From Tessaracoccus rhinocerotis (GTDB taxonomy: Bacteria > Actinomycetota > Actinomycetes > Propionibacteriales > Propionibacteriaceae): a stretch of DNA of 64,000 nucleotides. The translations under genes and the position numbers were made by a program. Below, in pieces: positions 19,531-27,047 of this stretch (positions are counted from its first letter, which is position 1; every line of letters begins with the position of its first letter). The DNA is taken from assembly GCF_007197885.1 (NCBI RefSeq), contig NZ_VKKG01000001.1, forward strand, positions 828,334 through 892,333, written 5' to 3'. The notes under the pieces were generated by a model, which saw nothing but the letters and a program-made list of their open reading frames with translations, ran no database searches and was not told the origin of the DNA.

Positions 19531-19926
19531 TCAGTGGGGCTCGAAGCCGATCAGCCAGCGGATGCCGAAGCGGTCGACGACGGTGCCGTCGTGCGCTCCC
19601 CAAGGCCGTTCCTGCAGGGCGTCGACCACCCTGCCGCCGTCGGAGAGTCGCTCGAACCAGCCGGTGAGCACCGCCGGCTCGGCGGTCCCGAGCAGCGAGA
19701 AGAACGCACCCACGATGTGGACGGCGTCCTCGTCCGCGTCGGCGTCGGCGCCGAACAGCGTCACGGGGCCCTTGAGCATGCCGTGTGCGATGGCGTCGGC
19801 CGGGCCGGGACGATTGAAGTCGGCATAGGTGTTCAGGATCAGTTCTCCCCCGAAGACGTCCCGGTAGGAGCCGAGCGCCTCCGCCGCGGTGCCGGGGAAC
19901 AACAGGTACGGCGTGAGTCCGGTCAT
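19531..19926 (-). CDS. VOC family protein (PhnB-like)
   Basis: 131 residues of the vicinal oxygen chelate fold, PhnB/3-demethylubiquinone-9 methyltransferase-like group: PYLLFPGTAAEALGSYRDVFGG at the start (beta-alpha-beta), GPVTLFGADA in the middle and DRFGIRWLIGFE at the end. Members are annotated as metal-binding glyoxalase-like proteins with unknown substrates. TAGGCT (19939-19934) lies 7 nt before the ATG, so a leaderless transcript is likely. Confidence 0.85.
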   Translation of the reverse strand: MTGLTPYLLFPGTAAEALGSYRDVFGGELILNTYADFNRPGPADAIAHGMLKGPVTLFGADADADEDAVHIVGAFFSLLGTAEPAVLTGWFERLSDGGRVVDALQERPWGAHDGTVVDRFGIRWLIGFEPH

Positions 19927-20129
19927 GGGAGCGAGCCTAGACCCGTGACGGTCCTCCCGGCAGTGAGGACGGGTGGGTGGTCATGCCGTGGGGGCGGGTC
20001 GGGGTGCGCGTGAGATTTCCGTTACCCGACCGTCACGGCCCCGCAACCCCATCCCGGCATCCAGACAATAGCCTCGGACGAACGAACCATGGAGTCGGGG
20101 ATGCTCCGCACGAGAGGAAGGAGGAGCAG

Positions 20130-21296
20130 GTGGACGCAGTCTCACTGCCCCTGGCCGGCCTCAGGATCGCGGTCACCAGCGACCGCCGCTCCGAGGAGCT
20201 CATCGACGCACTCGTCCGGCGGGGCGCCGACGTCACCCACGTCCCGCTGCTGCGACTCGCGCCCCTGGCCGACGAGGCCCCGCTGCTCGAGCAGACCCGC
20301 CGGGTGATCGCCGCGCGCCCGGAGGTGCTGCTGGTCTCCACCGCCGACGGCTTCCGACGCTGGTTCGCCTCGGCCGAGGCGGCCGGCCTGGCCGACGAAC
20401 TGTCAGAGGCGGTCGACGCCGCCGCCGTCTACGTCCGCGGCGCCAAGGCGCACGGCGTGGTCCGCGGCCTCGGGTTCCGGGCCGCGGGGATCTCCGACGA
20501 CGGGACCGTGGCGTCGCTCGTGCCCCAGCTGAACGGCCGGCTCCGGGGCGCGACCGTCGCCGTCCAGCTACAGCTGGAGAACGACCTCGGCCTCCCCGCG
20601 GCGCTGCGGCGCCTCGGCGCCGCCCACGTGCTGAAGGTGGAACCGTACCGCTGGCTGGACTCGGCGACTGATCCCGAGGTGGCAAAGCTGGTGGACGGGT
20701 TGTGCGCGGCCCACTTCGACGCCGTGACCTTCACCAGTGCCCCGGCGGCCGTGGCCCTGATCAATGCGGCGCACCGCCGCAACCGTGGTACCGCGCTGGT
20801 TCGCTCGCTCAACGAGCGCGTCGTCGTCGCCACCGTCGGCCCGGTCACCGCCGCGCCGCTGGAGGAGGCCGGGGTCCACCGCGTGCTCGTCCCGGAGCGG
20901 CACCGGATGGGCGCGATGATCCTCCAGCTCGTCGACCACCTCTCGGGGCTGGGGACGCTGACCCGAGACACCGTCCACGGTCCCTGCGTGCTGCGGGGGC
21001 GCACCCTCGACGTCGACGGGGAGCAGTGCGAGCTCTCACCCACCCAGGCCGCTATGGTCAGGTGCCTGATGGAGGCCGACGGCTCCGTGGTCTCCCGCGA
21101 CGAGCTCTGCGCCGCCCTGCCGTCGGTCTCGACTCGCCACGCCCTCGACATGGCCCTGAGCCGGCTGCGCCGGATGCTGCCGAAGCCGGACCTGATCACC
21201 ACTGTCACCAAGCGCGGCTACCGGCTCAACTCCCCACCGCTGGGGGCGACTCAGGCCGGCGGCTGCGTCGCGGTGGGGGCAGGAACCAGCACGTAG
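20130..21296 (+). CDS. NnaR-like regulator: uroporphyrinogen-III synthase domain fused to winged-helix DNA-binding domain
   Basis: 388 residues. An N-terminal HemD-like domain (about 1-270: PLAGLRIAVTSDRRSEELID, VRGAKAHGVVRGLGF, TFTSAPAAVALI) is followed by an OmpR-type Trans_reg_C domain (about 285-370: CELSPTQAAMVRCLM, HALDMALSRLRRML, TKRGYRLN). This fusion is that of NnaR in Streptomyces and mycobacteria, a co-activator of nitrite/nitrate assimilation genes, and not a biosynthetic HemD. The start is the GTG at 20130, which has GGAGGA just upstream; the open frame before it is not conserved-looking. A nitrite-linked target is inference, but a copper nitrite reductase lies 17 kb away. It overlaps the lipoprotein gene by 46 bp tail to tail. 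Confidence 0.82.
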   Translation: MDAVSLPLAGLRIAVTSDRRSEELIDALVRRGADVTHVPLLRLAPLADEAPLLEQTRRVIAARPEVLLVSTADGFRRWFASAEAAGLADELSEAVDAAAVYVRGAKAHGVVRGLGFRAAGISDDGTVASLVPQLNGRLRGATVAVQLQLENDLGLPAALRRLGAAHVLKVEPYRWLDSATDPEVAKLVDGLCAAHFDAVTFTSAPAAVALINAAHRRNRGTALVRSLNERVVVATVGPVTAAPLEEAGVHRVLVPERHRMGAMILQLVDHLSGLGTLTRDTVHGPCVLRGRTLDVDGEQCELSPTQAAMVRCLMEADGSVVSRDELCAALPSVSTRHALDMALSRLRRMLPKPDLITTVTKRGYRLNSPPLGATQAGGCVAVGAGTST

Positions 21297-22321
21297 GTGT
21301 GGGACACCGCGGTGTCCTGACCGATCATCATGACCAGCGCCCCGGCGTCCTGGCCGATTGAGAGGTGGCCGCTCCTGCCGTCCAGGTCGAGGCCGTGCTC
21401 CTTGACGGCCTGCGCCGCAACCTCGGCAACGTGCTCGGGTGAGACGTCGGCGAACCTGAACCCGCGGTCGATGCCCTGCGCACAGGCAGCCACCAGCGCA
21501 CCGTTGCCCGGCTTGAGGTCCAGCCGGGCGTCCGAGGGCATGAGCGAGCGGGAGAACAGGAAGCCGGTGAGCCCACCGCACTCGACGCCGTTCGACCCGA
21601 CGATGCTCACCCCGCCGTAGGCCGGTGTGATCGAGATGGCCCGCAGCAGGGTGTCGGCCCCCATCGCCGCCTGCCCGTCGTCCCAGATCTGTGCCAGCGC
21701 CTCCGGGGAGGCCCAATCCTCAAGGTCCACCACGGGCTCGCCATCGAGAAGCACGCGTTGCGGCACTGGCACGACGTTGTAGAGGCCCGGAGTCGCCCCC
21801 CGGTCCTGCGCCACCCTGTTCTCGGCCGCGCAACCGCCATACTCCTGCCACACCCCCGAAGGCATCGGGCGCGCCGCCCACATCCTGACCTCGTCGGGGG
21901 CGCACTCCCCCACCGCGTCGAGGAAGTCACGGGCCTGCTGGTAGGTGTACTCGGTGAGGGGGACGGTGATCTCGCCGCCGGCCCCCAGCGCGATGCTCTC
22001 GCGCACCTCCCCCTCGGAGTCCGCCCAGTGCCACTCCATCTGCCCCTGGCCGGCCCCCGGGAAGGCGGCGGCCATGACGTACTCTCCGCTGGCGTCCCAC
22101 TCCGCGACCCCGATCCAGACCGAATGCATCCCACCCACCTCCATCAGGCCCTGGACGGCCGACTCCCAGCCCTCCTGCGACAGCTTGGGCTCGGCCGACT
22201 CCGGGCTCGGTGACGGTTCGGCGACCGACGGCGCGTCGTCGGGCGTGGGCTGGAGGAGGGAGCAGGACGTCACGAGCAGGACTGTGGCAACTCCCCCGAG
22301 GATGCGACCGGTGGTGCTCAT
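21251..22321 (-). CDS. Lipoprotein of unknown function
   Basis: 356 residues starting MSTTGRILGGVATVLLVTSC, a lipoprotein signal peptide with the lipobox Cys at residue 20 (LVTSC). A Pro/Ser/Glu-rich linker (about 25-50) separates it from a folded domain with paired cysteines (GECAPDEV, GGCAAEN, VECGGL, AACAQG), fitting an extracytoplasmic, disulfide-containing protein. No catalytic motif or known family is apparent. The ATG at 22321 is chosen for the signal peptide. Confidence 0.75.
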   Translation of the reverse strand: MSTTGRILGGVATVLLVTSCSLLQPTPDDAPSVAEPSPSPESAEPKLSQEGWESAVQGLMEVGGMHSVWIGVAEWDASGEYVMAAAFPGAGQGQMEWHWADSEGEVRESIALGAGGEITVPLTEYTYQQARDFLDAVGECAPDEVRMWAARPMPSGVWQEYGGCAAENRVAQDRGATPGLYNVVPVPQRVLLDGEPVVDLEDWASPEALAQIWDDGQAAMGADTLLRAISITPAYGGVSIVGSNGVECGGLTGFLFSRSLMPSDARLDLKPGNGALVAACAQGIDRGFRFADVSPEHVAEVAAQAVKEHGLDLDGRSGHLSIGQDAGALVMMIGQDTAVSHTYVLVPAPTATQPPA

Positions 22322-22487
22322 GCCCGAAGTCTCCCACCTTCCGGGCACCGACACGCACGGATCCACGACGCCAGCGGCGCGCGGCGTAGGGGTTAACCCG
22401 CAACAAGTCGGCGGAGCCTCCCGACGTCGGGACAGCTGGACTACGTTCGCAGCCACAACGCCCACCGATGACCTCCCAGGGGGACCC

Positions 22488-23729
22488 ATGTCCAGACTCG
22501 TGAAACTGCTCGTCGCCGTCCCGGCGGCGCTCACGCTACTGCTCGCACTGACGGCCCCCGGCACGGCCGCAGCCGACGTCGACATCTACATCACGCCCGG
22601 CAAGCACACCGTCAACTCTCGGCAGTGGGACACCACCTGCGAGCCGTACTCTCGGATCAGGCGCTGCCGCACGAACATCCTGGCGACCCAGGTCTCACAG
22701 GTCGGCGGCCGGTTCGTGGCGAAGACCGACTGGGTGTTCAACAACCTCACCTACACCGCCGGGCCCCGCACCCTGTGGAAGTCCAACCCGCTGGGAGCCA
22801 ACGGGGTCGTCGGAGGAAAGGTCTCCTGGACGGCCGACGACGGACGCAAGTGGCGCACCGAGTGCGACACCGAAAACACCGGGCGCAACGGCTGCCGCTC
22901 CTGGATCGTGGCCCGGGTGATCGAGTCCTACAAGACCTCCGGGGGCGCCACCGCGTATCGCTGGGTGTCCAAGGAGATCTTCAACAACATGGTGCGGTTC
23001 ACGACCTCCTCGACGCCGACCACCCCGACCACCCCACCCACGACGCCGCCCCGGGCCAACGTGGTGGAGCCCTACGTGCTCAAGGGCCGGGTGCTCGACC
23101 CGCAGGGCAGGCCCTTGGCCGGCGCCACCGTCGGCGCCGACGACACGATGCTGAGTTACGGCGACCGGACCACGCGCACCGACGCGAACGGATACTTCCG
23201 CATCAGCCTCGCCAACACCAGCACCACGTGGCGGAGCTGGGGCGCCACGACGGTGGTCTACCACGGCCGGACCTACCACATCGACCTGCACAACGATCCC
23301 ACCGGGTTCTCGAGCCGCTCGGGGGCGGTCAGGAACATGCAGTGGAAGCTCGTCGGCCCCCGGCCCCAGTCCGACGACGAGTTCCACGGCGGCGCCGCGT
23401 CCTTCCATGAGAGCTGGGACTCACCGCAACCGATCGAGGACTGGTCGCGGGTGAGGGCCACCTTCACTCCCGTTGGGCCACTGATCGACGGTTCCACGGG
23501 CCAGGTCATCGTCCGGACCCTGACCACCGACCTCCAGGAGAACCTCCCGATCGGCAGGTACCGGATCACGGCCACCTACACCAGGCCCGGCACCACCACG
23601 CCCGTCCCGCTCCGGCTGAAGGACTTCCGGGACGACGACGCGCCCTACGCGAACTCACTCGACGTCGTGCTGCCGCCCTGGGACGTGGACGGGGGCAAGG
23701 TGACCATTGACCTGCTGCTCGACGCCTGA
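22488..23729 (+). CDS. Secreted protein with carboxypeptidase-regulatory-like domain
   Basis: 413 residues. Signal peptide about 1-28 (cleavage near TAAA). An N-terminal domain with two Cys pairs (TTCEPYSRIRRC, TECDTENTGRNGC) is followed by a Thr-Pro linker (about 176-190), a beta-sandwich resembling CarboxypepD_reg (VLKGRVLDPQGRPLAGATVG, RTDANGYFRISL), and a further C-terminal beta domain. It is probably extracellular. Function unknown; the layout is that of a surface or matrix-binding protein. GGGGGA lies before the ATG. It is transcribed divergently from the lipoprotein gene. Confidence 0.75.
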   Translation: MSRLVKLLVAVPAALTLLLALTAPGTAAADVDIYITPGKHTVNSRQWDTTCEPYSRIRRCRTNILATQVSQVGGRFVAKTDWVFNNLTYTAGPRTLWKSNPLGANGVVGGKVSWTADDGRKWRTECDTENTGRNGCRSWIVARVIESYKTSGGATAYRWVSKEIFNNMVRFTTSSTPTTPTTPPTTPPRANVVEPYVLKGRVLDPQGRPLAGATVGADDTMLSYGDRTTRTDANGYFRISLANTSTTWRSWGATTVVYHGRTYHIDLHNDPTGFSSRSGAVRNMQWKLVGPRPQSDDEFHGGAASFHESWDSPQPIEDWSRVRATFTPVGPLIDGSTGQVIVRTLTTDLQENLPIGRYRITATYTRPGTTTPVPLRLKDFRDDDAPYANSLDVVLPPWDVDGGKVTIDLLLDA

Positions 23730-23745
23730 GCGGGGCCGCCGGTCG

Positions 23746-24693
23746 TCACCGCGGGTCGAAGGCCACGCGGAAGCCGAGGTTCCCGGCGGCGCTGTCCGAG
23801 GTGTTGCTGGTGCGGGCGGCCACGCGGTATCGGTTGCAGTAGGAGTCGTGGCACAGGTAGGACCCACCGCGCATCACGCGGGCTCCCGACCGGATGATGC
23901 CCTTGGCCGGGTCCGCCGGGTTGGTGTTCCACTCGTCGGCGCACATCTCCCAGACGTTGCCGGCGACGTCGAACAGGCCGTAGCCGTTCGGGGCGAAACT
24001 CGCGACGGGGGCGGTGCCGACGAAGCCGTCCTCGGCGGAGTTGTGGGTCGGGAAGCTGCCCTGCCAGATGTTGCAGCGGTGCTCGCCTCCCGGGGTGAGC
24101 TCGTCGCCCCACGCGTAGCGGGCCCGTTCCAGTCCGCCGCGTGCGGCGTACTCCCACTCGTTCTCCATGGGCAGCCTGCCGCCCACCCAGTGAGCGTAGG
24201 CCTCCGCGTCGCGCCAGGAGACGTGGACGACGGGGTGGTCGAGGATGTCCTCGATGCCGGAGCCAGGGCCCGTGGGCGAGTCCCAGAAGGCGCCCTCCAC
24301 GGCGCGCCACCAGGGGGTCCCGGCGGGCGCTGCCGAGGCGTCGCGCACTTGGGCGTCCAGGAGCAGGTGGAACACGAACGACCACCCGAAGTCGTGCGCC
24401 TCGGTGACGTAGTCGGTGGCGTCCACGAACTCGCGGAACCGCGCGTTGGTGACGGTGTGCCGGGCGATCCCGAACGGTGCGACGGTGACGCTGCGGACCG
24501 GGCTCTCGCCGTCGCCGATGTTGACGTCGGCGTCCTGGCTGCCCATCAGGAAGGTGCCGCCCGACAACTGGACGACGTCGGCGCACGGAATCGTGTCCCG
24601 GCCGCTGCCGCGCTCCCACGGGTGCTCGACGGCGGAAGTGGCCTCGGGGGTGCCGCCGGGCAGGGGCGCGCAGCAGGACAAGGGAACTCCCAT
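23746..24693 (-). CDS. Formylglycine-generating enzyme (FGE/SUMF1 family)
   Basis: 315 residues. Catalytic copper-binding cysteines are in GGSYLCHDSYCNRYR near the C-terminus, spaced as in characterised actinobacterial FGE. Other conserved parts are GGTFLMGSQDADV, WEYAARGGLE, YGLFDVAGNVWEM and NLGFRVA. FGE oxidises the Cys of CxPxR in type I sulfatases to formylglycine. No sulfatase gene is in the window, so its client lies elsewhere. It follows the esterase gene by 16 bp and is probably co-transcribed with it. The N-terminus begins with a CC pair near residue 7 (SCCAP) not needed for catalysis. Confidence 0.9.
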   Translation of the reverse strand: MGVPLSCCAPLPGGTPEATSAVEHPWERGSGRDTIPCADVVQLSGGTFLMGSQDADVNIGDGESPVRSVTVAPFGIARHTVTNARFREFVDATDYVTEAHDFGWSFVFHLLLDAQVRDASAAPAGTPWWRAVEGAFWDSPTGPGSGIEDILDHPVVHVSWRDAEAYAHWVGGRLPMENEWEYAARGGLERARYAWGDELTPGGEHRCNIWQGSFPTHNSAEDGFVGTAPVASFAPNGYGLFDVAGNVWEMCADEWNTNPADPAKGIIRSGARVMRGGSYLCHDSYCNRYRVAARTSNTSDSAAGNLGFRVAFDPR

Positions 24694-24709
24694 CAACGAC
24701 GGTGCCGGG

Positions 24710-25594
24710 TCAACTCTGTTGCGCGGCGCTGCGCAGCAGCTCGCGGGCGACGACGTCGATGGAGCGCTCCGCCGCCGGCTCGTCGGGGTTGTTGAGGTGG
24801 CCGTGGAAGGTGCCCGGCTCGGTGAGCAGGGTGACGTCGACGCCCGCCGCGGACAGCACCTCGGCGTAGGCCTCGCCCGAGGTCCGCAGGTCGTCTCGCT
24901 CGCTGTTGATGACAAGGGTCCGCGGGTGCCCGGCGAGTTCCTCGGCGCTCGCCAGGCCGGGGATCGCACGGATCGGGGCGGTGTCGACGTCAACCCCCGG
25001 GCCGAGGTAGTTCTCGTACATCGTTCGGATCACCTCCGGCGTGAACCGGCGCTCCTGCGGGGTGTCCGCCAACGCGGCAGTGAGCTCGGCCGAGTGCGGG
25101 CGCTGGAGCGCGTGCACGGTCGGGTAGGCCAGGAAAACGAACGCCGGCACGGGCCCGCCCTCGTGCAGCAACTCCAACACGGCCCCGGCCGCGAGGTTGC
25201 CTCCGGCGCTGGCACCGCCGAGAGCCCACGGGCCCGGCGCGAGCCCGGCGCCCAGCGCCCACGCGTGGGCGAAGACGACCTCGTCGTGGGCCACCGGGAA
25301 GCGCACGCCCTCCTCGCGCACGGCGCGTCCCGGCACGACCCAGTCCGCGGGCAACGGGGCGAGCCGGTAGTCGACGGAGACGACGGTGATGCCGCGCTCC
25401 GCCAGGGCCGTGGAGACCCAGTGGGCCTCGGCCATGTCGATGTCGCCCTCCACGAACCCGCCGCCGTGCACCCAGACCATCCCGGGGCCCAGTGCCTCGG
25501 CGGGCCGGTAGATCCTGACGGGCAGTGACCCGTGGGGGCCGTCGAGCACACGGTCATCCACCTGGAGGGTCTGCTGCGGACTCGGCTGGCCCAT
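24710..25594 (-). CDS. Alpha/beta hydrolase (hormone-sensitive-lipase-like, fold-3)
   Basis: 294 residues. The oxyanion-hole motif is HGGGFVEGD, the nucleophile elbow GGASAGGNLA, the acid is in INSERDDLRTSGE and the His in GTFHGHL, all in the order of HSL-type esterases. It probably hydrolyses small esters in the cytosol; the substrate is unknown. A GAGAGGTGG site is upstream of the ATG at 25594. Coupled by position to the formylglycine-generating enzyme, though no functional link is obvious. Confidence 0.85.
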   Translation of the reverse strand: MGQPSPQQTLQVDDRVLDGPHGSLPVRIYRPAEALGPGMVWVHGGGFVEGDIDMAEAHWVSTALAERGITVVSVDYRLAPLPADWVVPGRAVREEGVRFPVAHDEVVFAHAWALGAGLAPGPWALGGASAGGNLAAGAVLELLHEGGPVPAFVFLAYPTVHALQRPHSAELTAALADTPQERRFTPEVIRTMYENYLGPGVDVDTAPIRAIPGLASAEELAGHPRTLVINSERDDLRTSGEAYAEVLSAAGVDVTLLTEPGTFHGHLNNPDEPAAERSIDVVARELLRSAAQQS

Positions 25595-25796
25595 GCCCGC
25601 CACCTCTCTCGAAAGGGAATCGTGGCTCGAATCTATTGGGCTCGTCACCGGTGGGTCAATCACCCGAGAACGCACCGCGGGCAGATCACCGGCGGCCTCC
25701 GCACTTCGACGCGAGGCCGGTTCGCCCCTAGGGTGAAGCCTCTGGAGTCCGTCCCCGCGAACCCCGCGGAACTCTACCGTCGCACCGAAGGACACG

Positions 25797-26336
25797 ATGA
25801 GCGAGATCAACATGGAGGACTACCTGCGCTGGCTGACCGCTGACGAGGCGGTCGCCAGGGCGGGGCGCATCGCGAACATCTATCGCGAGGCCTTCAACCA
25901 CACCGACGAGGCCGCCGCGCAGTTCGCGAAGGACTTCGCGCGCTGCATGGGGACCAACAAGGGCGCCACCTGCCTGGTCGGTGAGATCGACGGCGAGATC
26001 CTCGGCTTCGTGTACGGCTACGACCTCCGGCCCGACAACTGGTGGCCGCAGCAGATCGCCGGCGCGATGTCCGAGGCCGGTCACCTGCACTGGTTCGAGG
26101 ACGCCTTCGAGCTCGCCGAGATCGAGGTGGACCCCGCCGTCCACGGGCAAGGGCTGGGCGGGGCACTCCTGGACACCCAGCTGGACGCGATGCGCCAGTC
26201 CCGCGCCCTGCTGGCCACGCATCCGGACAACCCCGCCCGGGCGCTCTACCGCCGCAAGGGCTTCGTGGACCTGCTGAGCGAGGTCACTTACCCCGACAAC
26301 GGCGAGCGCGCCTGCGTCATGGGCTGGGAGCGGTGA
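25797..26336 (+). CDS. GNAT family N-acetyltransferase
   Basis: 179 residues. The acetyl-CoA-binding motif A is AEIEVDPAVHGQGLGGALLDTQL, ending in the Q/RxxGxG/A pattern; NPARALYRRKGFVDL is motif B. The substrate is unknown. An AAGGACACG site precedes the ATG. It lies just upstream of tRNA-Ala. Confidence 0.85.
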   Translation: MSEINMEDYLRWLTADEAVARAGRIANIYREAFNHTDEAAAQFAKDFARCMGTNKGATCLVGEIDGEILGFVYGYDLRPDNWWPQQIAGAMSEAGHLHWFEDAFELAEIEVDPAVHGQGLGGALLDTQLDAMRQSRALLATHPDNPARALYRRKGFVDLLSEVTYPDNGERACVMGWER

Positions 26337-26350
26337 GCCCGGACTCGATT

Positions 26351-26380
26351 TTGTCGGGCCAGCCCCGCCGGTGGTAGTAT
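26351..26380 (+). promoter_or_regulatory. Promoter of tRNA-Ala (-35 TTGTCG, -10 TAGTAT)
   Basis: TTGTCG (26351-26356) and TAGTAT (26375-26380) are 18 bp apart and end 17 bp before the first tRNA base, a normal layout for a stable RNA promoter. Confidence 0.65.
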
Positions 26381-26397
26381 CGACCCGCTTGAAAGAT

Positions 26398-26470
26398 GGG
26401 GCTATGGCGCAGTTGGTAGCGCGTCTCGTTCGCAATGAGAAGGCCGGGGGTTCGAATCCCCCTAGCTCCA
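26398..26470 (+). tRNA. tRNA-Ala (anticodon CGC)
   Basis: 73 nt that fold into a complete cloverleaf. Acceptor GGGGCTA pairs with TAGCTCC (one G-U). The anticodon loop is TTCGCAA with anticodon CGC, which reads GCG. The T-arm is GGGGG TTCGAAT CCCCC. Discriminator A. The CCA end is not encoded. Confidence 0.96.
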
Positions 26471-26475
26471 CAGCT

Positions 26476-26510
26476 GTCCTGGGTCACGGTTCCCGTGGCC
26501 CGGGACTTTT
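26476..26510 (+). terminator. Intrinsic terminator of tRNA-Ala
   Basis: A 14-bp stem with two G-U pairs (26476-26489 with 26493-26506), loop TTC, followed by TTTT. It starts 6 nt after the tRNA. The stem lies within the last codons and stop of the convergent DUF488 gene, so both features share the same bases. Confidence 0.85.
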
Positions 26511-27041
26511 CTGTTCCGCGGGGTAGGTGACCACCGCGTCGGCGGCGACGACGGCCCCCTCGGTCAGCTTGGCCGCCTCGGCCCGTCCCGACCCGACGAC
26601 GTGGCGCACGTCCAGCCCGCGGGCCAGCAGGTTGTCCGAGATCAGTCGGCGGTGGCAGCGCCACCAGACCGCCTCCGAGCACATGACGGTGCTGCGGCGG
26701 GTCCCGCCCAGCTCGACCAGCTCGGCCAGCGCCTGCTGGAACTCGTCGGAGAGGGCATGGTCGGCGTAGTTGTGGAAGCTCCGGTTCTCCCACCACGCGT
26801 TGACCTCGAACCCCACTTCCTTGCTGACAGCACGTCGACCGGTCAGCCCCTTCGACCACTGGTAGGCGATCCCGGCCCCGTCGAGGGCGGCTGCCAGGGT
26901 GTCCTGGTCGAACTGGGGGTAGCGCCTCGAGCCGGGTAGCCGCCGCACGTCGACCACCACCTCGATCGAGTGCTCCCCCAGCAGCCCGACGAACTCGTCG
27001 AGTTCTCGGTTGGAATGGCCGATGGTGAAGAACGCGTTCAT
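26484..27041 (-). CDS. DUF488 family protein
   Basis: 185 residues. DUF488 signatures: FFTIGHSNRELDEF at the start, VVDVRRLPGSRRYPQFD, and the cysteine motif MCSEAVWWRCHRRLISD. Family members are cytosolic and uncharacterised; the conserved Cys/His residues suggest metal binding or nuclease-like chemistry. It lies 6 bp downstream of the MFS exporter gene and is probably co-transcribed with it. Its 3' end overlaps the terminator of tRNA-Ala. Confidence 0.88.
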   Translation of the reverse strand: MNAFFTIGHSNRELDEFVGLLGEHSIEVVVDVRRLPGSRRYPQFDQDTLAAALDGAGIAYQWSKGLTGRRAVSKEVGFEVNAWWENRSFHNYADHALSDEFQQALAELVELGGTRRSTVMCSEAVWWRCHRRLISDNLLARGLDVRHVVGSGRAEAAKLTEGAVVAADAVVTYPAEQKSPGPREP

Positions 27042-27047
27042 CCCGGG

